Below, piece after piece: positions 54,987-63,696 of a stretch of DNA of 64,000 nt. Positions within the stretch are counted from its first letter, which is position 1. The number at the start of each line of letters is the position of its first letter. Origin of the DNA: Aureimonas ureilytica DSM 18598 = NBRC 106430 (GTDB lineage Bacteria; Pseudomonadota; Alphaproteobacteria; Rhizobiales; Rhizobiaceae). The notes below the pieces were generated by a model. That model ran no database searches, had not been told where the DNA came from, and saw only the letters and a list, made by a program, of their open reading frames with translations. The stretch is taken from assembly GCF_000382705.1 (NCBI RefSeq), contig NZ_ARQE01000006.1:167031-231030 (forward strand). The letters run 5' to 3'. A program made the translations under genes and the position numbers.

Positions 54987-55007
54987 ATGAGGATTCGTGC
55001 GCCGACG

Positions 55008-55023
55008 ATAACTCACAGGTTAT
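55008..55023. promoter_or_regulatory. PcaQ-type operator between pcaL and pcaQ
   Basis: ATAACTCACAGGTTAT is a palindrome with arms ATAAC/GTTAT and fits the ATAACC-N4-GGTTAA PcaQ box known from rhizobial pca operons, differing at one base in each half. It overlaps the proposed pcaQ start codon, so PcaQ would sit on its own translation start region while activating the divergent pca operon. Confidence 0.65.
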
Positions 55024-55948
55024 GACGATGCTCTCTTCCGCCCTTCGCCTGCGTCACCTGAGGACCTTCGTCGCGGTCGCCCGGCAGGGCAGCGTCGGGC
55101 GGGCGGCGGAGGAATTGGCGATCACGCAGCCCGCCGTCTCCAAGGCGATCAAGGAGTTGGAGACGATTCTCGGCGCGCCGCTTCTCGCGCGGGAACGCGG
55201 CGGCGCGCTGCTCTCGCCCTATGGGGAGATTTTCCTGCGCCATGCGGAGGCGAGTCTGGCATCCCTGCGCCGGGGCCTGGAAGACGTGGCGGATGCCGCC
55301 TCGCCGAGCGCGCTGCCGGTGCGCGTCGGTGCGCTGCCCACCGTTTCGGCCCGTCTCCTGCCGCTCGCGATCCGGCGCTATCTCGCCCACAGTCTCGGCG
55401 CCGTTCCGCGCATCGTCACCGGCCCGACCGCCTATCTGACGGCGCAATTGCGCGAAGGCGCACTCGATATCGTCATCGGGCGCATGGGCGAGCCCGAGAC
55501 CATGACGGGTCTCGCCTTCGAGCATCTTTATTCGGAGGTGATCGTCTTCGCCGTGCGCGCGGGCCATCCGCTCGCGGGTGGCACGCTGCGCCCCGAAACG
55601 GTGCTGCCCTTCGAATTCCTGCTGCCGCCGCCGGGCTCGGTGATCCGCCCGACCGTGGACCGGCTCTTCACCGCCGCGAACCTGCCGACGCCCGCGCGCG
55701 TGGTCGAGACCGTATCGCTCGCCTTCTCGCGCGCCTATATCCTGGCGACCGACGCGATCTGGCTGATCTCCGAAGGCGTCGTTCTCGAAGACCTCCATCG
55801 CGGCACGCTCGATCGCCTCGCCGTCGACACGGCGGAGACACGGGGGCCGGTCGGCATCACGATGCGCGCGGGCGACGTGCCCTCGCCCGCCGCCGCCGTT
55901 CTCCTCGACGAGCTGCGCGGCGTCGCCGCCGACATCCGTCGCGGCTGA
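55022..55948 (+). CDS. pcaQ: pca operon LysR-type regulator PcaQ
   Basis: The 308-residue LysR protein has the N-terminal winged helix SALRLRHLRTFVAVARQGSV and ELAITQPAVSKAIKELETIL, and a LysR_substrate domain; the sequence RHLRTFVAVARQGSVGRAAEELA matches PcaQ in style. PcaQ activates pca genes in response to 3-carboxy-cis,cis-muconate or 4-carboxymuconolactone. The ATG at 55022 and another at 55028 are both possible starts; the first lies inside the operator palindrome. It is divergent from pcaL and 26 bases from the convergent livF stop. Confidence 0.93.
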   Translation: MTMLSSALRLRHLRTFVAVARQGSVGRAAEELAITQPAVSKAIKELETILGAPLLARERGGALLSPYGEIFLRHAEASLASLRRGLEDVADAASPSALPVRVGALPTVSARLLPLAIRRYLAHSLGAVPRIVTGPTAYLTAQLREGALDIVIGRMGEPETMTGLAFEHLYSEVIVFAVRAGHPLAGGTLRPETVLPFEFLLPPPGSVIRPTVDRLFTAANLPTPARVVETVSLAFSRAYILATDAIWLISEGVVLEDLHRGTLDRLAVDTAETRGPVGITMRAGDVPSPAAAVLLDELRGVAADIRRG

Positions 55949-55974
55949 CCGGCGCGCCTTCAGGAGCGGGCGCC

Positions 55975-56709
55975 TCAGGCCGGCACCCCCGCCGGCGGCC
56001 GCGTTCCGGCGCCAACGCCGAGGTGACGCTCGAGAATAGCCGGGTCGGCGAGGAAGCCGGCGCCCGTGCCGCGCTCCACCACCTGCCCGCGATCGAGGAC
56101 GATCGCCTGGTCGGCGAGCTTCAGGATCTTCTTCGCCTTCTGCTCCACGATGATGGCCGACAGGCCCTCGCCCTTCACGATCCGCGCGAGCGCGCGCAGA
56201 AGCTCGTCCGCCACCACCGGGGCGAGCCCTTCGAGCGGCTCGTCGAGGAGCAGGAGTTTCGGGTTGAGGACGAGGGCGCGGGTGACGGCGAGCATCTGCT
56301 GCTCGCCGCCCGAAAGCTGGTTGCCGAGATTGGCGCGGCGCTCGCGAAGGCGCGGGAACATGTCGAAGGCGCGCTCCACGGTCCAGGGGCCGGGCCTTGC
56401 CACCGCGGTCAGGTTCTCCTCCACCGTGAGGGAGCGGAAGATGTTGCGCTCCTGCGGCACCCAGCCGATGCCGAGCGCGGCGCGCGCTTCCGGCGAGCGG
56501 CGCGTCACGTCCTCGCCGCGAAAGCGCAAGCTGCCGCCCTGGTGGGTGGTCACGCCGACGATCGAGTTGATGAGCGTCGTCTTGCCCGTCCCGTTGCGGC
56601 CGAGAAGCGCCAGCGTCTCGCCTTGCTTCATGGCGAAGGACACGCCGCCGAGCACCCGCGCCTCGCCGTAGCCGGCCTCCAGCCGTTCGACCGTCAGGAG
56701 TTCAGTCAT
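55975..56709 (-). CDS. livF: branched-chain-amino-acid-type ABC transporter ATPase LivF
   Basis: The 244-residue ATPase has Walker A LGRNGTGKTTLINS, signature LSGGEQQMLAVTRAL and Walker B LLLLDEPLEGLAP, the LivF pattern. It is the last gene of the vanAB-gntR-SBP-livHMGF series and overlaps livG by eight bases. In this context the transporter more probably takes up an aromatic acid than branched-chain amino acids, since HAAT-family importers with such roles are known from aromatic catabolic clusters. Confidence 0.93.
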   Translation of the reverse strand: MTELLTVERLEAGYGEARVLGGVSFAMKQGETLALLGRNGTGKTTLINSIVGVTTHQGGSLRFRGEDVTRRSPEARAALGIGWVPQERNIFRSLTVEENLTAVARPGPWTVERAFDMFPRLRERRANLGNQLSGGEQQMLAVTRALVLNPKLLLLDEPLEGLAPVVADELLRALARIVKGEGLSAIIVEQKAKKILKLADQAIVLDRGQVVERGTGAGFLADPAILERHLGVGAGTRPPAGVPA

Positions 56710-57454
56710 CCCCGTCCTCCCCGAGATAGGCCGTTCGCACGCGCGGATCGGCGGCGATCTCCGCCGCCGTGCCTTCCGTCAGGAGAGCGCCCGAGACGAG
56801 AACCGAGATGCGGTCGGCGAAGGCGAAGACGAGGTCCATGTCGTGCTCGATCAGGAGGATCGTCACGTCCGAGGGCAGCGCCTTCACGATGCCGAGGATC
56901 TCGTGGCGCTCCTCCTCCGGCACGCCGGCCGCCGGCTCGTCGAGCAGGAGCACGCGCGGCCTCAAGGCCACGGCGGTGGCGATCTCCAGAAGGCGCTGCT
57001 TGCCGTAGGCAAGGTCGCCCGTCCGCTCGTTGCAGACGTCCGCGAGAAGGAAGCGCTCGATGATCTCGCCGGCCTCGCGCACCGTCGCCTTGTGGGCGGC
57101 GAGCGGCGCCCACCAGCGCCCGCCGCCGCGCTCGCGTTCCGAGATCGCGAGGCAGATCGTCTCGAGCGGCGTCAGGTCGGCGAAGAGCTGGTTGATCTGG
57201 AAGGTGCGCGTCAGGCCCCGACGCACGCGCCCGTCCTGCTTGAGATGGGTGATGTCCTCCCCCTCCAGCCGGATCGCGCCCGAACTCACCGACAGGACGC
57301 CCGTGAGGAGATTGATGAGCGTCGTCTTGCCCGCGCCGTTCGGCCCGATCAGGGCGTGCCGCGCGCCCCGTTCGAGGGACAGCGAGACCTTGTTCGTCGC
57401 CACGAGGCCGCCGAAGCGCTTCTCGATGGCGTGGGTTTCGAGAACCGCGCTCAT
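56702..57454 (-). CDS. livG: branched-chain-amino-acid-type ABC transporter ATPase LivG
   Basis: The 250-residue LivG-type ATPase begins HAIEKRFGGLVATNKVSLSL, with Walker A GPNGAGKTTLINLLTG, LTRTFQINQLFADLT, a modified signature region LAYGKQRLLEIATAVAL and Walker B LLLDEPAAGVPEEE. The LAYGKQ form instead of LSGGxQ is usual for LivG. The ATG at 57454 overlaps the livM stop by four bases; the longer open frame upstream lies in livM. Confidence 0.94.
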   Translation of the reverse strand: MSAVLETHAIEKRFGGLVATNKVSLSLERGARHALIGPNGAGKTTLINLLTGVLSVSSGAIRLEGEDITHLKQDGRVRRGLTRTFQINQLFADLTPLETICLAISERERGGGRWWAPLAAHKATVREAGEIIERFLLADVCNERTGDLAYGKQRLLEIATAVALRPRVLLLDEPAAGVPEEERHEILGIVKALPSDVTILLIEHDMDLVFAFADRISVLVSGALLTEGTAAEIAADPRVRTAYLGEDGDD

Positions 57455-58500
57455 GCCGCCCTCCCCTTGAGGCGGTGGCGCATGCCTGAGAGGAGCCGGC
57501 GCGGCGCCCCGGTCAGCCGGTCGCGCCCGACGAGCACGATCGCGACGAGGATAAAGCCGATCCAGAACTGCCAGTATTGCGCCGTGATGCCCGAGAGCCA
57601 TTCCTGCAGCACGCGGAAGATCACCGCGCCGACGATGCCGCCGTAGAGCGTGCCGACGCCGCCGAGCACCAGCACGAGGAGCGCGTCGGCCGAGCGGTGC
57701 AGCGCCAGCACGTCGAGCGAGACGAACTGCGTGGTCTGGGCGAGAAGCGCGCCCGCGACGCCCGCATAGGCGGCGGCGATCGTATAGACCGCGACGAGCC
57801 GGCGCTTGGGCGCCATGCCGAGGGCGGCGGCGCGCAACGGGTTGTTGCGGATCGCCTTCAAGGACAGGCCGAACGGCGAATGGACGATCCGCCGCGCGAG
57901 AAGGAAGAGCACGAAGAGCACCGCGAGGCTGTAGCTGGTGGCGACCTGCCCCCAGAGGTCGAACTCGAAGAGCCCGAGGATCGGCAGCATGGTGATGCCG
58001 AGGAGCCCGTCCGCCCCGCCGGTCAGCCCCGCGAAGCGATTGGCCGCCTCGAACAGCATCAGGGCGAGGCCGAGCGTGATCATCAGCCGCGTGAGGTCCG
58101 AGCCGCGCAGGACGAGGAAGCTCGTCGCGAAGCCGAGAAGCCCCGACGCCGCGCCCGCCACGAGCAGCCCCGTCACCGGCTCGCCGTAGATGTCGCGGGC
58201 GAAGAGGCCCGCCGCATAGGCGCCGAAGCCGAAGAAGGCGGCGTGGCCGAGCGAGACGATGCCGGCATAGCCGAGGATGAGGTCGAGCGAGAGCGCGAAG
58301 AGCGCCAGGATCGCGATCTCGTTGAGAAGGAGGAGATGGTCCGGCAGCAGGAAGAGGCTGACAAGGGCGGCCAGCCAGAAGCCGATCTCGGTCATGCGCC
58401 AGCGCGAGCGGCGGCGCAGCGCCTCCAGCCCCGGCACGCGGGCCTCGGTCGTGCCGGCCACGGTCGCGGACGCGGCGATGTGGTCCACGGACGCGCTCAT
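57451..58500 (-). CDS. livM: branched-chain-amino-acid-type ABC transporter permease LivM
   Basis: The 349-residue LivM permease starts with a hydrophilic region (about 1-45) and then has eight to nine membrane segments, including LILGYAGIVSLGHAAFFGFGAYAAGL typical of the family and the loop SPFGLSLKAIRNNPLRAAALGM that contacts the ATPases. The ATG at 58500 overlaps the livH stop by four bases. It forms a channel with LivH. Confidence 0.94.
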   Translation of the reverse strand: MSASVDHIAASATVAGTTEARVPGLEALRRRSRWRMTEIGFWLAALVSLFLLPDHLLLLNEIAILALFALSLDLILGYAGIVSLGHAAFFGFGAYAAGLFARDIYGEPVTGLLVAGAASGLLGFATSFLVLRGSDLTRLMITLGLALMLFEAANRFAGLTGGADGLLGITMLPILGLFEFDLWGQVATSYSLAVLFVLFLLARRIVHSPFGLSLKAIRNNPLRAAALGMAPKRRLVAVYTIAAAYAGVAGALLAQTTQFVSLDVLALHRSADALLVLVLGGVGTLYGGIVGAVIFRVLQEWLSGITAQYWQFWIGFILVAIVLVGRDRLTGAPRRLLSGMRHRLKGRAA

Positions 58501-59357
58501 CGGCCGGCCTCGCGGGTCAGGAGCCCGTGCGGGCGCACGAGAAGGATCGCGACCGTCACGGCATAGATCGTGAAGGCGCCGAATTCGGGCATGTAATATT
58601 TGCCCGCGACGTCGGCGATGCCGAGGATCAGGGCGGCGAGGAAGGGGCCGGTGATCGAACTCGTGCCGCCCACCGTCACGACGACGAGGAAGTAGATCAT
58701 GAACTTCAGCGGAAAGGACGGATCGAGGCCGAGGATCTCGCCGCCCATCGCGCCGCCGAGCCCCGCGATGCCCGAGCCGACCGCGAAGGTCGTGGAGAAG
58801 ACGAGCCCGACGGGAATGCCGAGGCCGCGCGCCACGCGCCCGTCGTCCACCGCTGCGCGCAGGCGGCTGCCGAAGCAAGTGCGGGTGAGCGCGAGCTGGA
58901 GCGCGACGGTGAGCGCCGCGCAGACGAGGATGATGAAGAGGCGGTAGACGCCGATCTCGGCGCCGAAGAGATCGAAGCGGCCGCGCAGGACGTCCGGCAG
59001 GAGGATGATCTGCTGGCGCGAGCCCATGACGTAGTCGACCGCCGCGATCGACATGAAGACGAGGCCGATCGAGAAGAGCACCTGGTCGAGATGGCTGGCA
59101 TCGTAGAGCCGCCGGTAGAGCGTGCGCTCCAGGACCGCGCCGATGAGCGCGACGGACACGAAGGCGATCGGCAGGCACAGGAGGAACGGCACGCCGTACC
59201 ATCCCATCAGGACCACGGTGATGTAGCCGCCCGCCATGGCGAAGGCGCCGTGGGCGAGGTTGACGAAGTTCATCAGCCCGAGCGTCACGGCGAGGCCGCA
59301 GGCGAGGATGAAGAGCAGCATCCCGTAGGCGATGCCGTCGAAGAGAATGGTCAGCAT
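58497..59357 (-). CDS. livH: branched-chain-amino-acid-type ABC transporter permease LivH
   Basis: The 286-residue LivH permease has eight predicted helices and the family segments FDGIAYGMLLFILACGLAVTLGLMNFVNLAHG and LRAAVDDGRVARGLGIPVG (ATPase contact). It is preceded after 67 bases by the substrate-binding-protein gene and overlaps livM. All Liv genes here run in the same direction as vanAB, with only short gaps. Confidence 0.94.
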   Translation of the reverse strand: MLTILFDGIAYGMLLFILACGLAVTLGLMNFVNLAHGAFAMAGGYITVVLMGWYGVPFLLCLPIAFVSVALIGAVLERTLYRRLYDASHLDQVLFSIGLVFMSIAAVDYVMGSRQQIILLPDVLRGRFDLFGAEIGVYRLFIILVCAALTVALQLALTRTCFGSRLRAAVDDGRVARGLGIPVGLVFSTTFAVGSGIAGLGGAMGGEILGLDPSFPLKFMIYFLVVVTVGGTSSITGPFLAALILGIADVAGKYYMPEFGAFTIYAVTVAILLVRPHGLLTREAGR

Positions 59358-59424
59358 GGCGCCTCCGGTGCCGGCTCCGCGGTGGGGCCCGGGCGGGCGG
59401 ATGCGCCGCCCGGGCCGGACGGGG

Positions 59425-60606
59425 TCAGTTCGTCGCGGCCTTCACCGGGTCCTTCACCGCCTCCACCTTATCGAACTCGACGTTCCAGAGCTGGCCGTCC
59501 TTCTCCTTCACCTCGCGGAAATAGACGGTCTGGACGATGTCGCGCGTCTCGGGGTCGATCGAGACCGGCCCGCGCACGCTGGTCCATTGCAGGCCCTTCA
59601 TCGCGTCGACGATGGCCTGGCCGCTCGTGTCGCCGCCCGTCTTCTTCAGCGCCTCGTAGATGAGATGCATGCCGTCATAGCCGCCGACGCCCATGAAGTT
59701 CGGCCGCATCCCGTTGTTGGCCGCCTCGAAGGCTTTCACGAAGTCCTTGTTCTCGGGCGAATCGTGGTCGGCCGAATAATGGTGCGTGGTGATGGTGCCG
59801 AGCGCCGCCTTGCCCATGCCGTTGAGAAGGTCGTCGTCGGTCACGTCGCCGGTCGCGATCAGGCGGATGCCGGCCTCCGCGAGGCCCCGGTCGTCGAACT
59901 GCTTCATCAGCGCCGAGCCGACGCCGGACGGCACGAAGGAGAAGACGGCATCGGGTTTCGCGTCGCGCACGCGCTGGAGGAAGGGCGCGAAGTCGGGGTT
60001 CGCCAGCGGCACGCGGATGGATTCGACGATCTCGCCGCCCGCCTTGGTGAAGGTCTCGGTGAAGGCCTTCTCGGCGTCGAGGCCGGGCGCGTAGTCGGCG
60101 ACGAGGGTGACGACTTTCTTGAGATTGTTCTTGGCGGCCCAGTCGGCCAGCGGCACCGTCACCTGCGGCAGGGTGAAGGAGGAGCGCACGATGAAGGGCG
60201 ACTTCTCGGTGATGACGGAGGTGCCCGCCGCCATGACGATCATCGGCACCTTGCCTTGCGTGGCGATCGGCGCGGAGGCCATGGCGAGCGGCGTGTGGCC
60301 GAAGCCGGCGATGACGTTGACGCGCTCGCGCGTGACGAGCTCCTGCGCGATGCGGCGCGTCTGCTCGGCGGTCGCCGCGTCGTCGCGCACGATCAGCTCG
60401 ATCGTCTTGCCGCCCGCCTCGTCGCCATGGGTCGCCATGTAGAGCTTCGCCCCGGCCTCGACCTGCCGGCCGGTCGTGGCGAAGGGTCCGGTGAGGGGCA
60501 CGATGAGGCCCACCTTCACGCTCTCCTGCGCGATCGCGCTTGGCACGCCCGGCAAGGCGAGCACGGTGGACAGCGCAAGGGCCTTCAGGATCTGTCGACG
60601 CTTCAT
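59425..60606 (-). CDS. ABC transporter substrate-binding protein, Liv/HAAT type (Peripla_BP_6)
   Basis: The 393-residue protein has a signal peptide (about 1-23, SAIA-QES) and a type I periplasmic binding fold with VGLIVPLTGPFATTGRQVEAGAKLYM at the N-terminus, the binding-site region GFGHTPLAMASAPIA and the C-terminal YDGMHLIYEALKKTGG. It resembles aromatic-acid-binding members more than LivJ, but this cannot be proved by eye. The ATG at 60606 follows GGGAGGAG. It lies between the GntR regulator and livH. Confidence 0.9.
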   Translation of the reverse strand: MKRRQILKALALSTVLALPGVPSAIAQESVKVGLIVPLTGPFATTGRQVEAGAKLYMATHGDEAGGKTIELIVRDDAATAEQTRRIAQELVTRERVNVIAGFGHTPLAMASAPIATQGKVPMIVMAAGTSVITEKSPFIVRSSFTLPQVTVPLADWAAKNNLKKVVTLVADYAPGLDAEKAFTETFTKAGGEIVESIRVPLANPDFAPFLQRVRDAKPDAVFSFVPSGVGSALMKQFDDRGLAEAGIRLIATGDVTDDDLLNGMGKAALGTITTHHYSADHDSPENKDFVKAFEAANNGMRPNFMGVGGYDGMHLIYEALKKTGGDTSGQAIVDAMKGLQWTSVRGPVSIDPETRDIVQTVYFREVKEKDGQLWNVEFDKVEAVKDPVKAATN

Positions 60607-60714
60607 GTTCGGTTCTCCTCCCGTCGCGGCGCCTTCCGCCGCTTGTGTTTCGTCTTTTCCGCCGGCCCGCCGCGCGAAGGGCTCCCACCCTCCGCGCGCC
60701 TCCCGAGCCATGGG

Positions 60715-61479
60715 TCAGGCCGGCACGCTCGGCCGGATCAGCGAGGCGCCCCGGATCATCTCGAAGGCCGGGCGGCTTTCGAGCGCGAGGCGCAGGTTTC
60801 GGATGGCGAGCTTGGCGTGTTCGCGCATCAGGCTCTCGGCCCGCGCGCCCTCGCGCGCTTCGATCGCCTCCACCACGGCGCGGTGCTGTTCCTGCGCGAT
60901 GGTGAGGATCACGCGCGCCTCGGCGAGCTGCGACTGGGCCATGACGAAGGCGGAGGGCGAGGCGAAGGGGATCGCCGTCGCCCGCTCCATCTGCCGGGCG
61001 AGAAGCGTCGAATCCGCGAGCCCGTGCAGGAGCGCATGGAAGCGCGCGTTGAGCGGCACGTAGTCCGAGAAGCCATCGCCCGGCAGCCGGCCTTCGGCGA
61101 TCAGGGCGTCGATCTCGGCGAGGCACTTGCGGATCGGCCGGAGCTGCGCGGGCGAGACGCCGCGTTCCGCCGCGAGACGCGCGCCCATGCCCTCCAGAAG
61201 CCCCCGGATCTCGATCGCCTCGAAGATCTCCTTTTCCGTGAAGGCGCGCACGGCATAGCCGCCGGACGGGATCGCCTCCAGGAGCCCCTCCTCCTCCAGC
61301 CGGATCAGCGCCGCGCGGATCGGCGTGCGCGACAGGCCGATCCGGTCCACCATGGACAGCTCGGAAATGCGCTCGCCGGGCGGCAGCTTGCCCTCCAGGA
61401 TCCATTCGCGGATGGCCAAGAGCGCTCGCACCGTCTGCGACATCGAACGATCGACCAGAAGATCGGGCGCCTTCGTCAT
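60715..61479 (-). CDS. GntR family regulator, FadR/FCD subfamily
   Basis: The 254-residue repressor has an N-terminal winged helix-turn-helix (VRALLAIREWILEGKLPPGERISE, SMVDRIGLSRTPIRAALIRLEEEG) and a C-terminal FCD effector domain (about 100-240) with its conserved histidines in NARFHALLHGLA and EQHRAVVEAIEAREG. Encoded between vanB and the transporter, it very likely controls this operon, similar to VanR of other bacteria. The ATG at 61479 overlaps the vanB stop by four bases. Two GTATAC palindromes upstream of vanA are candidate operators. Confidence 0.92.
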   Translation of the reverse strand: MTKAPDLLVDRSMSQTVRALLAIREWILEGKLPPGERISELSMVDRIGLSRTPIRAALIRLEEEGLLEAIPSGGYAVRAFTEKEIFEAIEIRGLLEGMGARLAAERGVSPAQLRPIRKCLAEIDALIAEGRLPGDGFSDYVPLNARFHALLHGLADSTLLARQMERATAIPFASPSAFVMAQSQLAEARVILTIAQEQHRAVVEAIEAREGARAESLMREHAKLAIRNLRLALESRPAFEMIRGASLIRPSVPA

Positions 61480-62453
61480 TCGAAGCGGTCCGGCGTGTCG
61501 AGCACGATGTCGCCCTTCACCACGCGCGACACGCAGGTGCAGAGCTTGGCGTTGCCGGCCTTCTCCTCGTCGGAGAAGAAGACGTCGCGGTGATCGACGA
61601 TGCCGTCCACCGCCACGATGTCGAGCGCGCAGATGCCGCATTCGCCGCGCCGGCAGTCGTGGATCATCTCGACCCCCGCCGATTCCAGGGCTTCCAGCAT
61701 GGTCCGGTTCGGCGGCACCTCGATCACCTGGTCGAGGCGCGGGATGCGGATGCGGAAGGCCTCGGAGGCATAGGCGCCGCTGTTGCCGAAGGTCTCGAAG
61801 CGCAGCGCCTCGCGCGGGCGCCCGCTCGCCTCCCACACCCGGCGCGCCGCTTCCAGCATCCCGATCGGCCCGCAGACATAGGCCTCGCCCCCCGGCGCGA
61901 GAGCGTCGAAGGCGGCGGCGAAGTCGATCCGCTGCCCTTGCGCGTCGAGCACGAGGTCCAGCCGGTCGCCGATCGCGGCCCGCAGCTCGTCCGCGAGCGC
62001 CGCGTCTTCCCTGGAGCGCGCGGCATAGAGGAGGCGGAAGTCCGCTCCCCGCGCGCTGAGCGCCAGCGCCATGGAGTGGATCGGCGTGATGCCGATCCCG
62101 CCCGCGATCAGCAAGTAGGACGGTCGCCCGCGCGAGAGCGGGAAATGGTTGTGCGGCCCGCTGACGAGGAGCGGGGCGCCGGGTTCGAGCGACCACATAT
62201 GCGCCGAGCCGCCCCGGCTCGTCGGTAAAAGCTTCACCGCGATGCGCCAGACCCCGTCCTCGCAGGGGCCGACCACCGAATAGGAGCGCCGGTCGGGCCG
62301 CCCGGCGATCTCCAGCGAAAAGCGCAGGTGGCTGCCGGGCGTCGGCGCCTGGAAGGCGCCCGCCGGCGGCTCGATCTCGATCAGGCGGATGTCGGGCGCC
62401 AAGTCCCGAACCCCGCGCACCCGCGCCCGCACCCAGTCGTCGATCTCGGCCAT
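61476..62453 (-). CDS. vanB: vanillate O-demethylase reductase subunit (PDR/VanB family)
   Basis: The 325-residue reductase passes electrons from NAD(P)H through FMN to a plant-type 2Fe-2S centre and on to VanA. Domains in order are an FMN-binding barrel (about 1-100, RRSYSVVGP), an NAD domain (about 105-215, AGGIGITPIHSMA, YVCGPIGML) and a C-terminal ferredoxin domain with C267, C272, C275 and C305. The ATG at 62453 is the start; the frame continues upstream into vanA. It lies 17 bases downstream of vanA. Confidence 0.93.
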   Translation of the reverse strand: MAEIDDWVRARVRGVRDLAPDIRLIEIEPPAGAFQAPTPGSHLRFSLEIAGRPDRRSYSVVGPCEDGVWRIAVKLLPTSRGGSAHMWSLEPGAPLLVSGPHNHFPLSRGRPSYLLIAGGIGITPIHSMALALSARGADFRLLYAARSREDAALADELRAAIGDRLDLVLDAQGQRIDFAAAFDALAPGGEAYVCGPIGMLEAARRVWEASGRPREALRFETFGNSGAYASEAFRIRIPRLDQVIEVPPNRTMLEALESAGVEMIHDCRRGECGICALDIVAVDGIVDHRDVFFSDEEKAGNAKLCTCVSRVVKGDIVLDTPDRFE

Positions 62454-62470
62454 GGTCCGCGCCTCCCCCG

Positions 62471-63550
62471 CTACTCGGCGGCCTCGGCCGCGACGGATCC
62501 GCGCGGCCGCTCGGCCTCCACCATCCGATCGATCAGCCGGTGCGCCCAGAGCGAGCCCATGTCGATGTTGAGATTGTAGAAGGGCATGCGCGGATTGTTC
62601 TCGATCGCCGCCTGCTGCGCTTCGAGCACGAAGACATCCTGGTCGTAGAGCCCGGTGCGCTCGGCATTGGCGTGGGCGAGGTTGATGCGCCCCGTCAGCG
62701 CCTCGTCCTCCACCGCGAAGCTGCGCACGAAGTTCCAGAAGTAATGGCAGGACCCGTCGGTTTCCGGCGTGATCGCGGCGAGGAAGAAGCCGTTCACGCC
62801 TTGCGAGCGGTCGCCCTCGGGCGCCCCCGTGCCGACGGGCGCGACGCCCACATCGCCCGCCACGATCGAGGGCGCCTCGAAGTGGATGATCTGCCAGCGG
62901 TCCACGAGGCCGGGCTTGCCGAGGTTGCGCGCCCAGAAGGGCGGCGGCTCGATGCCCTTCATCCAGCGCGTGACCACGGCCTTGCGGTTGGTGTGGGTCA
63001 CGTCGAAGGGCGTCTGCGTCACATGCTCGTCGCCGATCGAGCCGGCATGGACATAGGTCTCGTGCGTGAGGTCGAGGAGGTTGTCGATGATGAGGCGGTA
63101 GTTCGCCTTCAGGCCGTAATAGGTGCCGCCCTCGCCCACCCAGTCGGTGCCGTCGTTCCAGTGGAAATCCGGCATGAGGTCGGGGTCGGCGAGCGCCGGA
63201 TCGCCCGGCCAGACCCAGAGCAGGCGGTGGCGCTCGACCACCGGATAGCTCTTCACGCGGGCCGAAGGATTGATCGTGCGCTGCGCCGGCATGTGGGTGC
63301 AGCGCCCGGAGCCGTCGAAGGCGAGGCCATGATAGCCGCAGATCACCGTGTCGCCTTCGAGGCGCCCCAGCGACAGCGGCAGGAGGCGGTGCCAGCAGGC
63401 GTCCTCCAGCGCCGACACGGTGCCGTCGCTCTTGCGGTAGAGCACCATGTCGCGATTGCAGATCTTGCGGGGCGACAGCGCGTGCCCGATCTCGTGGGAC
63501 CAGGCGGCCGCGTACCATGCGTTCACGGGGAACGCCGCGTTCATTCCCAT
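62471..63550 (-). CDS. vanA: vanillate O-demethylase oxygenase subunit (Rieske type)
   Basis: VanA demethylates vanillate to protocatechuate. The 359-residue protein has the Rieske ligands C52, H54, C71 and H74 (CWH and CGYH) and the mononuclear iron region NLLDLTHETYVH with H163 and H168. Length and layout fit VanA-type demethylases, though other methoxybenzoates such as veratrate or syringate are possible. GGGAGG precedes a cluster of ATGs; I use 63550. Immediately upstream is a GTATAC palindrome covering the presumed -10, and the protocatechuate product is what the nearby pca enzymes consume. Confidence 0.91.
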   Translation of the reverse strand: MGMNAAFPVNAWYAAAWSHEIGHALSPRKICNRDMVLYRKSDGTVSALEDACWHRLLPLSLGRLEGDTVICGYHGLAFDGSGRCTHMPAQRTINPSARVKSYPVVERHRLLWVWPGDPALADPDLMPDFHWNDGTDWVGEGGTYYGLKANYRLIIDNLLDLTHETYVHAGSIGDEHVTQTPFDVTHTNRKAVVTRWMKGIEPPPFWARNLGKPGLVDRWQIIHFEAPSIVAGDVGVAPVGTGAPEGDRSQGVNGFFLAAITPETDGSCHYFWNFVRSFAVEDEALTGRINLAHANAERTGLYDQDVFVLEAQQAAIENNPRMPFYNLNIDMGSLWAHRLIDRMVEAERPRGSVAAEAAE

Positions 63551-63578
63551 CATCACCTCCCAGTCGATGGAATGCGAT

Positions 63579-63588
63579 ATGTATACAT
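63579..63588. promoter_or_regulatory. GntR-type operator at the vanA promoter
   Basis: ATGTATACAT is a perfect palindrome containing TGTATACA, which fits the GT-N3-AC style of FadR-subfamily GntR sites. On the minus strand it covers a likely -10 TATACA (63585-63580) 16 bases after TTGTTC (63607-63602), so a bound repressor would block vanA transcription. Confidence 0.6.
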
Positions 63589-63684
63589 GCCGTCATTCCC
63601 CGAACAAGAGCGATTCTAAGAAGCGGCAAGTAAGGCCGCGTTTTGGGCGTTCTCGGGTGGATTCCAGCACCCGGAACTGCCGGC

Positions 63685-63694
63685 CTGTATACAG
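63685..63694. promoter_or_regulatory. second GntR-type operator upstream of vanA
   Basis: CTGTATACAG is a perfect palindrome with the same TGTATACA core as the site at 63579-63588. It lies two bases past the pobA stop and 106 bases centre-to-centre from the other site, close to ten helical turns. Confidence 0.55.
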
Positions 63695-63696
63695 CG

